64,000 bases of DNA, taken from Asterias rubens (lineage: Eukaryota; Echinodermata; Asteroidea; Forcipulatida; Asteriidae). This document shows, piece after piece, positions 1-12,800 of the stretch; position 1 is the stretch's first letter; each line of letters begins with the position of its first letter. The DNA lies in the NCBI RefSeq assembly GCF_902459465.1, contig NC_047076.1, positions 7,448,146-7,512,145 of the forward strand, written 5' to 3'. A program made the position numbers and the translations under genes. The notes below the pieces were generated by a model. That model searched no databases. It saw nothing but the letters and a program-made list of their open reading frames with translations, and had not been told where the DNA came from.

Positions 1-345
1 ATACTTAACCATTGCTTCGTCCTTTGGATGGGACTCAAAGCCGTTGGTCCCATGAGCAATGCATGTAAAAGAACCCAATGCACTTATCGAAAAGAGAAGG
101 GTTTCGCCCCGGTGTTCCTGGCAGTGGCTGCTGTATGCGCCGTAGCACCTTGTAAACCCTTAGAAGGTGCTAAATAATTGGGTCTCAGAATTCATCACTG
201 CAATAACCTACCTTTCTGAAAGTTTGTATATACTCAGCGCCTTGAGTAATAATAATAATAATAATAACCGTATTTATAACGCGCATTTTGCCAAAGGATA
301 CAAAGCGCCAGGTATTATTACTGCAAGGAGTGGGGCGAAATTTGA
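1..345 (+). repeat. tRNA-derived SINE body, family S1
   Basis: This is the body and tail of a SINE, containing CGTCCTTTGGATGGGACTC and CCGGTGTTCCTGG and ending in a TAA-rich tail (TAATAATAATAATAATAATAA at about 247-267). The same sequence recurs inverted at 363-600 and again at 4312-4545. The tRNA-like head is off the window. Confidence 0.75.
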
Positions 346-362
346 TATATAAGACCTAATCC

Positions 363-600
363 TTAAGCACCATGTAATGGTTTACAAGGTGCTGTGGCGC
401 AATATGCTGCCAATCCAGCCAGGAACACCGGGGCGAACCCCTTCTCTTTTCGATAAGTGCACTGGGTTCTTTTACATGCGTTTACACAACACATGGGACC
501 AACGGCTTTACGTCCCATCCGAAGGACGAAGCAATGGTTATGTGTCTTGCTTAAGGACACAAGTGTCACGCTTGAGCACCTTGTTTGGTAGATACGACCG
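363..600 (-). repeat. SINE body, family S1, inverted partner
   Basis: This is the reverse complement of the element at 1-345, sharing CAGGAACACCGGGGCGAA and GTCCCATCCGAAGGACGAAG. The 130-aa open frame here is repeat sequence, not a gene. Confidence 0.75.
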
Positions 601-815
601 CTATATAAGACTTCGATCTTATCATTATTACAATCTTCTCCTTGTAGTGCTTGCTCAAGTGTGGGAAGCTCTTTCTCATGAAGATTCTGGTCTAGCAAAA
701 TAAATTCTGGTCCAGCAAACATTTTGAGATACAAGCCCTGTGGAACTTTACCCAAAACTTCAGCCCTTCTAAAGGTCCACAGACGAGGGGACAGTGATTA
801 TCATTACGTACTTAC

Positions 816-895
816 CCAGAGGGTTAATCTCCAAATAAGTGAAGTAGAGATCTCTGTATTGTTTGTAAAGTGCCTCCACAAACTTGGCAATCATA
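816..895 (-). CDS. ACLY: ACLY coding exon 5 (last in window)
   Basis: The exon is 80 bases, with acceptor TTTACAG and donor GTAAGT. After completing the split codon it encodes [18 protein letters not shown], then TYLEINPL, the conserved ATP-grasp motif that in human reads [14 protein letters not shown]. It ends in phase 1. The next exon is not found in positions 1-815 and must be beyond the left edge. Confidence 0.94.
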
Positions 896-3800
896 CTGTA
901 AAGAAAGACAAAATAAATTGTGTAAAATTTTCTGTCGGCAGAAATTCAATTTTTTCCAATGGAAAAGAGGAGCAAACTCCCCTTGCCTTTCAACTTCAAC
1001 CTTTCAACTTTTCCAGTAGGAAAAACAAACTGGTGAAACCACCTTTTAAAAGCACTGGCTGACTGGAGACTATTGGTAGTTACTCAAAATAATTGGTAGC
1101 ATAAAAACTTCCTTGGTAACGAGTAATGGAAGCTGTTGAAAGTATTAAACATTTTTGAGAAAGAGGTATTTCTTACTAAAATAATAAAAGACTTCAGGCC
1201 TGAATCATTTTGTTAAGCATCTGAAAGCACACAGATTTGTGCAACAAGGGTGTTTCTTCTTTCATTATTCTCTTACATTTTTGATGACAAATTGAGTCAA
1301 GGTTTTCACAGATGTTGGGATACACCGAGTGAGAATTCGGGTCTTTGACAATTTCCAAAGGTGTCCAGGGGTTGATTTCACAAAGAGTTAGGACCAGTCC
1401 TAACTTAGGACTGGAGATATTAAAAACGTATGGGTAGTCCTAAGTTAGGACGAGTAACTCGTCCTACACGTAAGTCTAGATGAGACTAGTCCTTGTGAAA
1501 TCCACCCCAGTGCATTTAAGGAAAGCACGATTTGTAAACGTTTTCTTAAACAAATTCATCAACATTTTGTAGTCAATCTTGTACAGTTCAAAACTTACTC
1601 TTGTTTTCCCTTGGGTACTTTACCCAGCAGTTTCTCCTTAACAGTGCTGGCCGTTACATCTTCATTCAGTCCAACCTCGTACTTCAAAGCCTGTTGAAAG
1701 AAGCAGAAAACTAACCATTATTATTTGTTACGCGATAAGCCAAACTCAGAAGGTCGGACAACCACTTCAAGGTTGGATCTTGTAAACTAGACCGCTCAGC
1801 CACGATGCACAAAGTAGAAACCCTTGGTTGATATACAAAAAAAAGTAGTTTCCACTGTCACCATGGTTAAGTGGTAAGACTGCAGGACTTGCAATCACAC
1901 GGTTGTATGTTCAAATCCTGCCAAGCTCACTGCTGATTTCACGATGACTAGAATATTTGAATTGAATTTAATAAATTGCTTTATTCATCAGATATTAGGG
2001 ATTATCGTCTAGTTACTGAATCACATTTTCTTGATTTGTGCAATTCATAATCATAGACATTAAAGGAACACGTTGCCTTTGATCGGGCGAGTTGGTATAT
2101 AAAAAGCATTTGAAACCGTTTGTTATAAAATGCATGTGGTTGGAAAGTTGTTTTAAAAGTAGAATACAATGATCCACACAAATTTGCCTCGAAATTGCGT
2201 GGTTTTCCTTTTGCTTAGCTAACTAAAACGGTCGGCCATTTATGGGAGTCAAAAATCCGACCGTGTTAGTCGACAAGGTAAAAGGAAAACTACGCAATTT
2301 TGAGGCGTATTTGTGTAGATCATTGTATTCTACTTTTAAAACATCTTTCCAACCATATGCATTTCATAACAAACGGTTTTCAAACGCTTTTTATAGACCA
2401 ACTCGACCGATCCAAGGCAACGTGTTCCTTTCAGCCAATGTTTGTATGGGAGAGTATGGCTGTTGCCAGCTCGGTGTTTTTATATCCCCTTGTGAGAGTT
2501 TGTTGAGATCCCTTGACGGGAACATCATCTAAAAACATAACAGGGCTCTGCCCACAGGGGTCGGTGCTAGAAAACCCGCCCGCGCTCAGGATTTCCCAAC
2601 CACCACTGGAAGAATTTCCTCTGTTTCCCACCACCATACATTTTCCACATTTTTTAATTACACTTGCAAGTTCCTTTCAAAGGTTTTCAACGAAATGTAA
2701 AATTGGGTATTTTACCAGTAAAAATGGTATCCGAAGCCATTCATTTTGAGCACTTCTTTGATTTGAGTCTAATTATATGATCTACCATGTAACTGATCCA
2801 TCTCACAATGGTTTCCAGGGAAACGTTTTTTTCACCATTAAAGAAATCCTGGGCAGAACCCTGCCCTAACCCCCCCCCCCCCCCCCAATAATCCTGACAA
2901 TCACCTTGGCATCCACGTCACCAATGTCCACCCCTCCCTCATGATGGAAGAGGATGACATCACATGACCTCAGGCAGTAGATGCAGATGTAGACTTCATC
3001 GGCCGGCTTGTGGGCGATGAACGGCTCGATGATGAAGTTGTTGAGATTCCCCTTGGCCTCCCCAATCTGCAATTGGCAAAAAAAGTTTGAATTACGTACA
3101 ACTTTCTTCATTTTCTTGATAACAAGCTATTTAATTTCAATTAAATTCAATTCAAAATTGGTATATTTAAAAAAAATACATCACCAAACAAAAAGTCACA
3201 GGTTTACAAAAAAAAAAACATTAACTATATATACATGTACATGTATATTATTTTAAAATACAATAATAAAAATAAAACTTGAGCTAAACAGACAAACAGG
3301 AATTGGAAAAGCAGCATTTAAAAAAAGACAACCCGCCAAAAACTGGTGTGCACAAAAGTGGACACAAATTTGCCAGTCTCAGTCAGTTCTACCGATATTT
3401 TCATGATGCATAAAATGTGTCATCAGTGTTTCAGACCTGGTTCCTCCTATGTGGGGCCAATTTCATAAAAGCCTGTAAGCACAGAAACTTCCTAAGCAAA
3501 GAAATGTATTGGTCAACAGAAACATGTTACCAGCCAAAATTACATAAGTTTACATTGTAGAGAATGGTGCCCCGTTTCATTTCTGCTTAGCAAAGAAATG
3601 TGTCAAGCAGTATTTTCTGCTTTTAGGATGACACCAGGCTATCTGCTTCTTCTCACCCATACACTTTTGATTTGCTGAGTTGTATAACAAATGGCCATTC
3701 CAACAGCTTTGCTCTTAACATCCTGCACTCTTTGGAACTCCTTGCCTAGTGCATGTTTCCCTCCATCCTACAATCTAGACTGTTTTAAGAGGAACATCAA

Positions 3801-6800
3801 GTCCCACTACTTCGGCTCTCCCGACACTGGACACTATTGGTAATTGTCAAAGACTAGTCTTCACAGTTGGTGTATCTCAACATATGCTTAATATAACAAA
3901 CCTGTGGAAATTTGAGCTCAATCGGTCGACGAAGTTGCGAGATATTAATGATAGAAAAAAACGACCCTTGTCGCACCATGGTCTCACGAAGTTGTGTGCT
4001 TTCAGATGCTTGATTTTGAGACCTCAAATTCTAACTCTGAGGGCTTCAATCAAATTTGTGGAAAATTACGTCACTTCGGAGGCAGCTGTTTCTCACAATA
4101 TTTATACTATCAACCTCTCCCCATTACTCGTAATCAAGAATGGTTTTATGATAATAATTATTTTGAGTAATTACCAATAGTGTCCACTGCCTTTAATATA
4201 TTTCTTCTTGTACTGTACATGTAGCCCCTTACCCAAAACCCTTGAGTGCTCTTGACCACGTAAGTCTTTATTGCCATTAATATTAAGAGTAATTACTAAC
4301 GCATGTTATGTTATGTAACGCATGTAAAAGAACCCACTGCACTTATCGAAAAGAGAAGGGGTTCGCCCCGGTGTTCCTGGTCCGATCGGCAGCAAATTGC
4401 GCCACAGCATCTTGTAAAGCATTACATGGTGCTATCAGAATTAGGTAGTCCCACATCTGGCAGGAAATACTGTATGTTACAGCGCCACTGGGTGACAGAC
4501 ATGTGCGCTTTATAAGAAGCCACAATTATTATTATCATTATTAATCGTATGCATGTACCTTCCTTTTTGTGAGCCTCCAGCAGGAATATACAAAAGCTTA
4601 CAAACTACAAAATATGGAGATTGACAACGAAAGCAAACACTCACGGCAAATTCTTTTCCGAGCCTCGTTGTCAGCCATTCCTTGACACCTTGTAAGTCAA
4701 CGCCGACTTTGATCAATCCCAGCTTGCCTCTTCTTTTAATCAGCTGGTCAGGTTTGACGACCAACTTCTGCATGTAGGGAAGTTATGAAGAAGAAAAAAA
4801 TGGATTATTCTCAGACTTTATAATTTTCAGAGAAGTTCAGTCATGAAACTTCAGACGACCTCTGGAAAAAAAATGAAAGGGGCATCAAAATCAGGCAGTT
4901 CTTGAAATTAGTAAATTGTGAAGATAATGAGACGGGGATGTGTTTAAGGGTGGCTGCAGAGTTTTTTTTATTCATTTAAACGATTAAACATGACTTTTTA
5001 AACCTGGAATATTTTTTTATATTTTTTATTAAATGCGCAAGTATTTTAAAAATGGTTTTCAAGAGATAAGGGGAACCCACCCCGCCCCTAAAAGGGAGCC
5101 TTCATTTGCATAAACGTGACGTCATGTCGGTAACCTGAGCCGTCAGGCCCCCTGGCTGTGTACATACAGAGCGAGTGCACTGTGTGGCCTGGTACCTAGG
5201 CGCGTGTAGTTAGGGACCAGACTCTTTTTGCTGATGATATGTTTGAATTCCCGACGTGACGTCGATGGTAGGGGGCGGTAACAATCCACAAAGGTGGGGG
5301 GCATGACTTGATCGCTAATTACGCAAGTCAGATATGTCGGGAATAAACAAAACACATATTATTGATGTTCAATACATGTGTATATCAGAAATAAATGACA
5401 GCAAAATTAACTGTTTTATTTGAATTCACTGCAGCATCCCTTTAAAGTATTCTATATTTTTTTTTAAATACTAACCAGGAATCGAATTTGACATTTCACC
5501 AAAGGCCCAAGGCCAGTAGTTTTGGTGTTGGGCCAGTAACTTTTGGCTAGTGCCTAGTTTTGGCATGGAGTATCACGCAATATTAATCTAAAGTATCTCT
5601 GGGGAGTATACATGTTGCATATACTACAGCCCTGGGCTGCAGTGGCACTCAGAAGGCTTTTTCAAACACAATATAAAGATTAAAGATTCAACCTCTACTC
5701 TCGCAGATACCCACTTATACTCCTGGGTGAAGAGAAGCAATTATAATGAAACGTCTTGCTGGACGACACAAGTGTCGTGCCCGGGATTCGAACTCACACC
5801 CAATGACTAAACCACCAGGACTTGAATCTGCTGCTCCAAACCGATCGTTCATGAGGACCTACACTCTACATGTATATGGGCTAGTTTCATTCTTTTCATA
5901 TCTTGTCATATCATGGAGGTAGGTGGGTGACACTCTAAAAATGGATAGGCATTTTGTCTGTTGTTGTTATTGTAGATAAGCAGTACTAGTACTAATCTTA
6001 CAAGTTATACCATAAGTTTTAAAATACAATGTTATCTCTCCTCAAAAACTATTTTCAAAAGGAATTTCCTTTAAAAGAAGGGATTAACTGATCAACATTC
6101 TTAAAGGGATGCATGATTGGTTTTGGAAGATAAAAATTCTTCCTCTGCCTACATGTAGTTTAAAAAAAATAAACCACGAGGGAAACTGACTAGGTAAACT
6201 TTTACAATGATTTGGGGTTGAACAACAAACTTTGTACTAGGCTAGAGCTGGATTTGAACCCAGAACCTCCTGAGTAACGTGCCGGCGCTCTACCAAATGA
6301 GCTATTCATATGTTGGGGTTCTCCTTAGTTTGTCATTAGGGAGCTTTTGATTCGGGACGGGAGGAGGAAGGGGGAAGGTAAAAGAGCGGGAAATCGATCT
6401 GCATTATGCACAAAACTTTTTGGGTGTTTTTAGGTAGTTTAAAGAAAAAATTCCAACCATAAGGAAAATTGCGAAGGTGACGGATGTGTGGTCCCCTTGA
6501 CAATGTTTCTTATCAGCCATGGTTAGTTAGTTATTTCCAGGCAAGCACGATCTACATGTATTAATAAACAGATATCTGTGCTTTGTTGAAGCGTGATTAT
6601 TGTGTCACAATCTATTAATAGATTGTGACACAATAATCACGCTTAAACAAAGCATAGTCTATCCATGTATTCCTGTTCAATAGTAGATAATGACAAGACA
6701 ATCACGCTTAAACAAAGCACAGTCTATATCTGTTAAATAATTTAACAGATATAGACTGTGCTTTGTTTAAGCGTGATTGTCTTGTCATTATCTACTATTG

Positions 6801-9800
6801 AACAGGAATACATGGATAGACTATGCTTTGTTTAAGCGTGATTGTCATGTCGGACCATCATGTCTAAATCTGTAAAGTGAACTTTGAAACTTTAAAGGTG
6901 ACACGAGGTGATGTCTGGAGGTACTTTATCACATGATAAAAACATCAGCAGAGATCAAATTCATAAGCTAAAAAATGTTGGACCAGTTAGGGAGTAGTTT
7001 GTCGTTTCACCAGTCCATCAGCTATTTCACCAGTGGGGCCATTCAACCATGTTGAACAAAGTGTGCTCTTTTCAACTGGTCAATGAAAAGAAATCACTTA
7101 TTTGACCCAATTATTTTGTGTAACATTCTCCTTTGAGGAAGGAAATGTTTGATGAAGTATACATTGTTTTAACGCATTTTAATGGAAATTATTATGAAAA
7201 TGTGACTTAACACAGACAACGTGTCCATGTTACATTCAAAAGTTTATTTTCAACACTCAAATACATTAATGTGCAAATTCAATTTGTGCACCACTAATTA
7301 CAAGGAACAAATTGTACCAGGCAAAAACCGTTTCTGTGATAGTCAGTGATTAAATACAGCGGAAAAGGGGCAGGACTAAAATCATGCACACGTCATGGTG
7401 GAATGACCCAGTGAATCAGGGAGTTTTCCATCACTGATAAAGCTAGCAGGACCACTAGGAGAGAATTGTGACTGGTCCTTGTGTCTTTTAACTGCTATTT
7501 TGCCAGGGGAGTCCGGACCTACTGAAGTGCTATTCACAAGACAGAAATTTAACTGGGGTCCCTTGCTGAATTTTAGCATGGTTGTAAAATGTAGCAATAT
7601 TTTGCAAGAGAACTTGGACAGTAGAAACAATTGTTGTCCTTTCACACAAGGAACATTTTGTAAAATTTTACAACCATGCTACAATTTAGCAAGGGACCCT
7701 TGCTAAAATGCTCTCATGTGAAAGGGGCTTGAGGGTGAACACTGTTTGATAAGCAGTTAGGTTTCAGATTCAAATTCATCTTTTATTTTTATAAACTACC
7801 AATCATTTGCTTTGCTTCTGGACTTGCATAGCCTGGGGCCAATTTCATAGAGCTGCTTAAAGCAAAAATGTTGCTTATAAAAGCACGAAAATAGCTCGCT
7901 TATTTTACAAATGTTACTGACAAAAATTTCATGCAATATACATTGCTTATGACTGGTATTTAGCTGTTGTTTACTTAGAATGAGTGGAGTCTTGGCCGGT
8001 AATCTGATTCTACTAAGCAAAATCTTGTGCTTAAGCAGCTCTATGAAATTACATTGTAGGCCCTGGACTATAGATCCAGAGGAGACATTTTAAATCACCA
8101 CCTGACATAATTCTCACAGACGCTGCTGCCAGACAGACTTGCAAGGGCAATAAAAAGCAAACTCCAATCTATACAAATTAGCCACTGGCATTAATTTACA
8201 TCAGGGGCCTAACCATGCAAATTATTTATTATACACAGCCAGTGGCTCTATGCAGCCACAGTGTATGCAGCCACAGTGTAGAACCTGCATCACTCACAGT
8301 CATATGATGTGTACACAGCCTATTGCATCTGTCACTGATAGGGTTGTTTGTTCTAATATTCATTTTAAAGACACTGGACACTATTGGTAATTGTTAAAGA
8401 CCAGTATTCTTACTTGCTGTATCTCACTTAAAATAACAAACCTGTGAAAATTTGAATTCAATCGGTCATCGAAGTTGCGAGATAATAATGAAAGAAAAAA
8501 ACACCCTTGTCACACGAACTTGTGTGCTTTCAGATGTTTGATTTCGAGACCTCAAATTCTAAATAAAATTATGTGAGGTCTCAAAATCAAATTTGTGGAA
8601 AATTACTTCTTTCTCGAAAACTACTTTATTTCAGAGGGAGCCGTTTCTGACAATGTTTTATACTATCAACCTCTCCCCATTACTCGTTACCAAGTAAGGT
8701 TTTATGCTAATGATTTTGAGTGACTACCACTGCCTTTATAACTTTACTTGTTTCTGTTGTGATGGTGCAGGCATGAAATTTCATCTCAGTACTTTCCCAA
8801 AGTTCTGTGATACACAGGCAGTTCACTTGAGGAGTGGGATTCAAAGTCATCTACTCTAGCAGTGCAAAGGTCTTGAGTTCGAATCCCACCCGAGTGAGTT
8901 GCCTGTCGATTTTTTTTTCAAAGAACTTGGGAGTACTGGATACATTGTACAGTGCTTTATATGCACATCAGGGTAAAAGTAAAAACAAACTATGTTTATT
9001 TGTATTATTATTGTTTATTTATTTATTTATCTTATTTACAAACTTATTTGTTTATTTATTCATTGGGGGGGGGGGGTTTCAATGGTAGAAAATGTCAGTC
9101 TTTATACATTCACAAGATGCAGAAACACGACCGCCAATGCTTCGAGGAAAAACATAAATTGTCAAGCATAGAAATGCATTAAAGATGATGCACTGTAGCA
9201 ATGGATTGTGAGTTAGAAATACCCGCTTAAAAAAAAACTTTAAAAAAACACAGAAGAAACACAGCCGCTGTAAAACAATCTAGCCATCTGGCCTACCTGC
9301 TAACGGAAGCACCCATACTTCAAACTGTACTAATTAGCATTATGCGCTGTACACACTACCCCGGGGTTGCTGTTGGTGTGGTTATGTATCCATACACACC
9401 AACTCAGTCAGGGACTAACGACAAGGAAAAATCCATTTCAATTTGTCACGGGACTGTGATAATTGTCTTTTGGTTATAATGCTAAAAGTATTTATGCTGG
9501 CCCTGCCTGATGAGTTTAGTGAAATTGGATACTGTTCAGCCCTTTTCACATGAAAGCAATTTAGCAGGGGTCCCTTGCTTTATTTTAGCATGGTTGTTTA
9601 ATTTATACAAAGTGCACTTTTGTTTGTCTGCAATGACAATAGTGGAACTGTAGTGAAATCCCTTGTGAAATCTTCTCAAACATTGCTAGATTGTATTAGA
9701 GGGGCAGGACCTACCGGCAAACCAGCTCCCAAACAACCCGTCTGTTAGCAAGAGGGGTGTTTGGGGTGTCTTCTGTTTTCAATTTTGACAGCCTATTTAA

Positions 9801-12800
9801 TCCATTATAAAACTGATTGTAAGTGCAAATTTAGACACCCAGTTTTTACATTTCCACTGTATTTGCACACCTGTTTTCTTTACCAAATCTTGGCTGTAAA
9901 CTTGCACCCCCTCCCCACGCAAAACGACAGTCAGTAAATTGGCTCCCCTGCACCCTCCCCAAGAACATGATTTTACTGCGCCTGCAAGTAAAACGAATCT
10001 GATGTTACAAACACCTCCATAAAAACAGTCCCACAGCAGTAGCCAGATGCTTTACTGTTTGCTCACCACTTAAAGACTCTTGTTTATTTAATTATACATT
10101 ATACATGTTAGAGGGGTTTAAAGGGACTGTATACATTTGGTAATTGGAAACCAACTGTTTGTTTGTTTGTTTGTTTGTTTGTTTGTTTGTTTCAATGATA
10201 ATATAGGCTTAACATAAAATAACTAACCTGTGAAAATTTCATTTCAAGAGGTGGTCGCTTTTTGGGGGGAAATATCTCCAAAAATTTGAATGATTTTGTC
10301 CATGCAGGCTGAACAATCCTTAATTGGAATATATAGTCTGAGAGACATTATTGACAGTTACATGTTGTACGCATGTCGGATTCAAATTTTGGTGGATAAA
10401 AACTGTTGTTTTTTGCTATAACCACACAGTGTTTACTGTCAAAAATCTTTTTAAATGATCTGTGTGTTGAATGATGTAACATTTCGTTCGTGCATCGTCA
10501 TAGAATATTTATAATCACTTTGAAAAATCCGATATTTGTAAATTATCCCGACCACTTGTTATCAGACCACTCCCCACCAGCAAAACTTTTAAATAGTATG
10601 GGTGTAAATTGTAATGCATGTCTGTGCAGTGTTAAGGAAGAGTTGTGTGACTTGTGTTTTCATTTTCATTTTGAAATTTCAACACAGCACTGTACTAAAA
10701 GATACATGTACACGACATTATTTACCAAGACGGCACGTCAACATACACATTGTTAATGTGTCCTAGATACACTGAATGCACATGTCCATGCACATTTATA
10801 GGACTCGCTTCTTGAAATCCAAGTCGCTGCAATCAATTATCTTCAACATGTAAGAGGAGAAACATCAACTCCATCAATTTTGCCTTGACTGGCACTCACA
10901 CGCCGCTGCCGTCGCGCCGTCTTCAAGAAAAGTCATCCGAGTTTGGACAAGGGGGGGACACGACCCTCCATCATATCCTTCTTGGCTGTATCGGTAATAG
11001 AGTTTTCTATCCTCTTCCGTCCAACCGCCCCCCCCCCCCCTAAGCTGTCATCTCGCTAATCTAATTTGTACAGTTTACCCGAGATTGGATTGCAAGGGAA
11101 GAGATTTTATGGCTCTGAACTTTCCAGAGTTGGGGGGGGGAGAGAGAGATGGAATATGCTGATGATGGATGTGTACGGATACTGTGTTTCTTTGAAGGGG
11201 AATGAATTTACATTATTTTAATTAAACAAAATGCATCTTATGAATGGGTGTGTTGTAGTCGACCCTTGAGCGATCAGCTATTTGCAAGTAGATCCTCGAA
11301 TTTGGGACTGCAATGAATAGAAGCATTACGTGTAACTCTTTATCTTCAAGCAAACTTGAATTCTCAATTCTGATTGGTTGATCAAACAGCAACAAGGAGT
11401 ATGATCCATGTACATACAGTGTACATGTACACAGCAATGCCCATATCGCAAGCGTGCTCGTAGAATACCTGTAGAAAATATAGCGCTTCTGCATCCCATA
11501 CATATACCCAACTCAGCCTTTGGCAGAAGCATTATGTTTCTATAAAAACATACACAATACGTGCACATAAGGCACCATGTGTGCATAATACACAAGGAGT
11601 TGTAGTTTGAAATGCAGTGCAGCAATTGTGTGGCAACAAAATTATGAATAATAAAGCAGTTGAATCCTCTTTCAATTCAAAAACAACACTGCATTTAACA
11701 GTAAGGTCAGAGCTGCCAACTTCAATTTAGAATTACATTCTCGGGGAAAAATTAACATGATTTGGGAGATTTTCAATGCGTTTATACATCAGAACAAGGC
11801 AAGATTCTTGGCTTATATTTAAGAAAGCTTTCTGCAGAATCTAGGAGAGTTAGCACCTCCGTCAGGTGTTCTGTCAAAAGTCAATGCAATGCTTAACTAT
11901 GGCACGTCATGGCCGAGCAGTGTAAGGAGCACCAGGGCAAAATTTCATAGAGCTGCTTTTAAAAGCTGGGGCTAAAATATTGCTTAAAAATTTCTGCTTA
12001 GCAGAAATGAGCAGGATACTCGTCACAAATTGTGCCTGTGACATGGTAGTTTAATTGGTATCCTTATCCTGGTAAGCAAAAATCTGTTGTGCTAAGCTAC
12101 TTTTTCTGCTTAAGCAGCTCTATGAAATTGGGCCCTGACTCAAGCTCCTGTGTTTCTGATCAGCAGAGTGCGGGTTCGAATCCTGATCATGACACTTGAG
12201 TCCTTGAGCAAGATACTTTACCATTTTTGTTTTGTCCTTCGGATGGGACATTAAGCTATAGGTCCTGTGTACTTCATGTAGGATTGGTAGTGCACAACAA
12301 AAAAACAGAACAAAAGTGTTGAAGGGTAGCCTGGGTTTACCCCGGTGTTTCTGGTTCACGTACAGTTAGTAAGCACCCTTGTTTATATAGGTCTCTTCAG
12401 GCTTGCGAGCTAAAATGATTTTAAAAGTTCACTTAAGAGGCATCCTTCATTTCCAGAATTATATAATAATACTTGTGCAGTAGGCTATTTCAAAGTTAGG
12501 ATACACAAACCCAACCAGACACAGCTTGGTTGGAATTTATGCAAGTGTAATTGATTGCAATTAGCGTCAAATTACCATCTGGTTCAGCCAACGCGTTGCC
12601 ATGGCTAGGTCATTCACTGGAGAGAGTACAGGTTTATCACAGTCCAAAAATCAAGTATTCAGCCAGAGTGTTAAAAAACAATCTCCTTTTGATTTAAGCT
12701 CCAGTGAAACAAAAACAATCTTTTTAATAATTACTGCTGCAGGGACTATCACTTAGTGTCAAGCTCCTTCCAATTTAAATAATAGCATGAACTTACCCTT

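Noticed and set aside
363-755. 130-codon minus-strand open frame
   Set aside because: It lies mostly within an inverted SINE copy and repeats phrases present in the copy at 1-345; no conserved domain.
6240-6310. Possible functional tRNA
   Set aside because: A and B boxes are present, but the acceptor and anticodon stems do not pair well; it fits a tRNA-derived SINE head.
6635-6843. microRNA precursor
   Set aside because: The hairpin is perfect and far longer than animal pre-miRNAs; more like a fold-back repeat or an endo-siRNA source.
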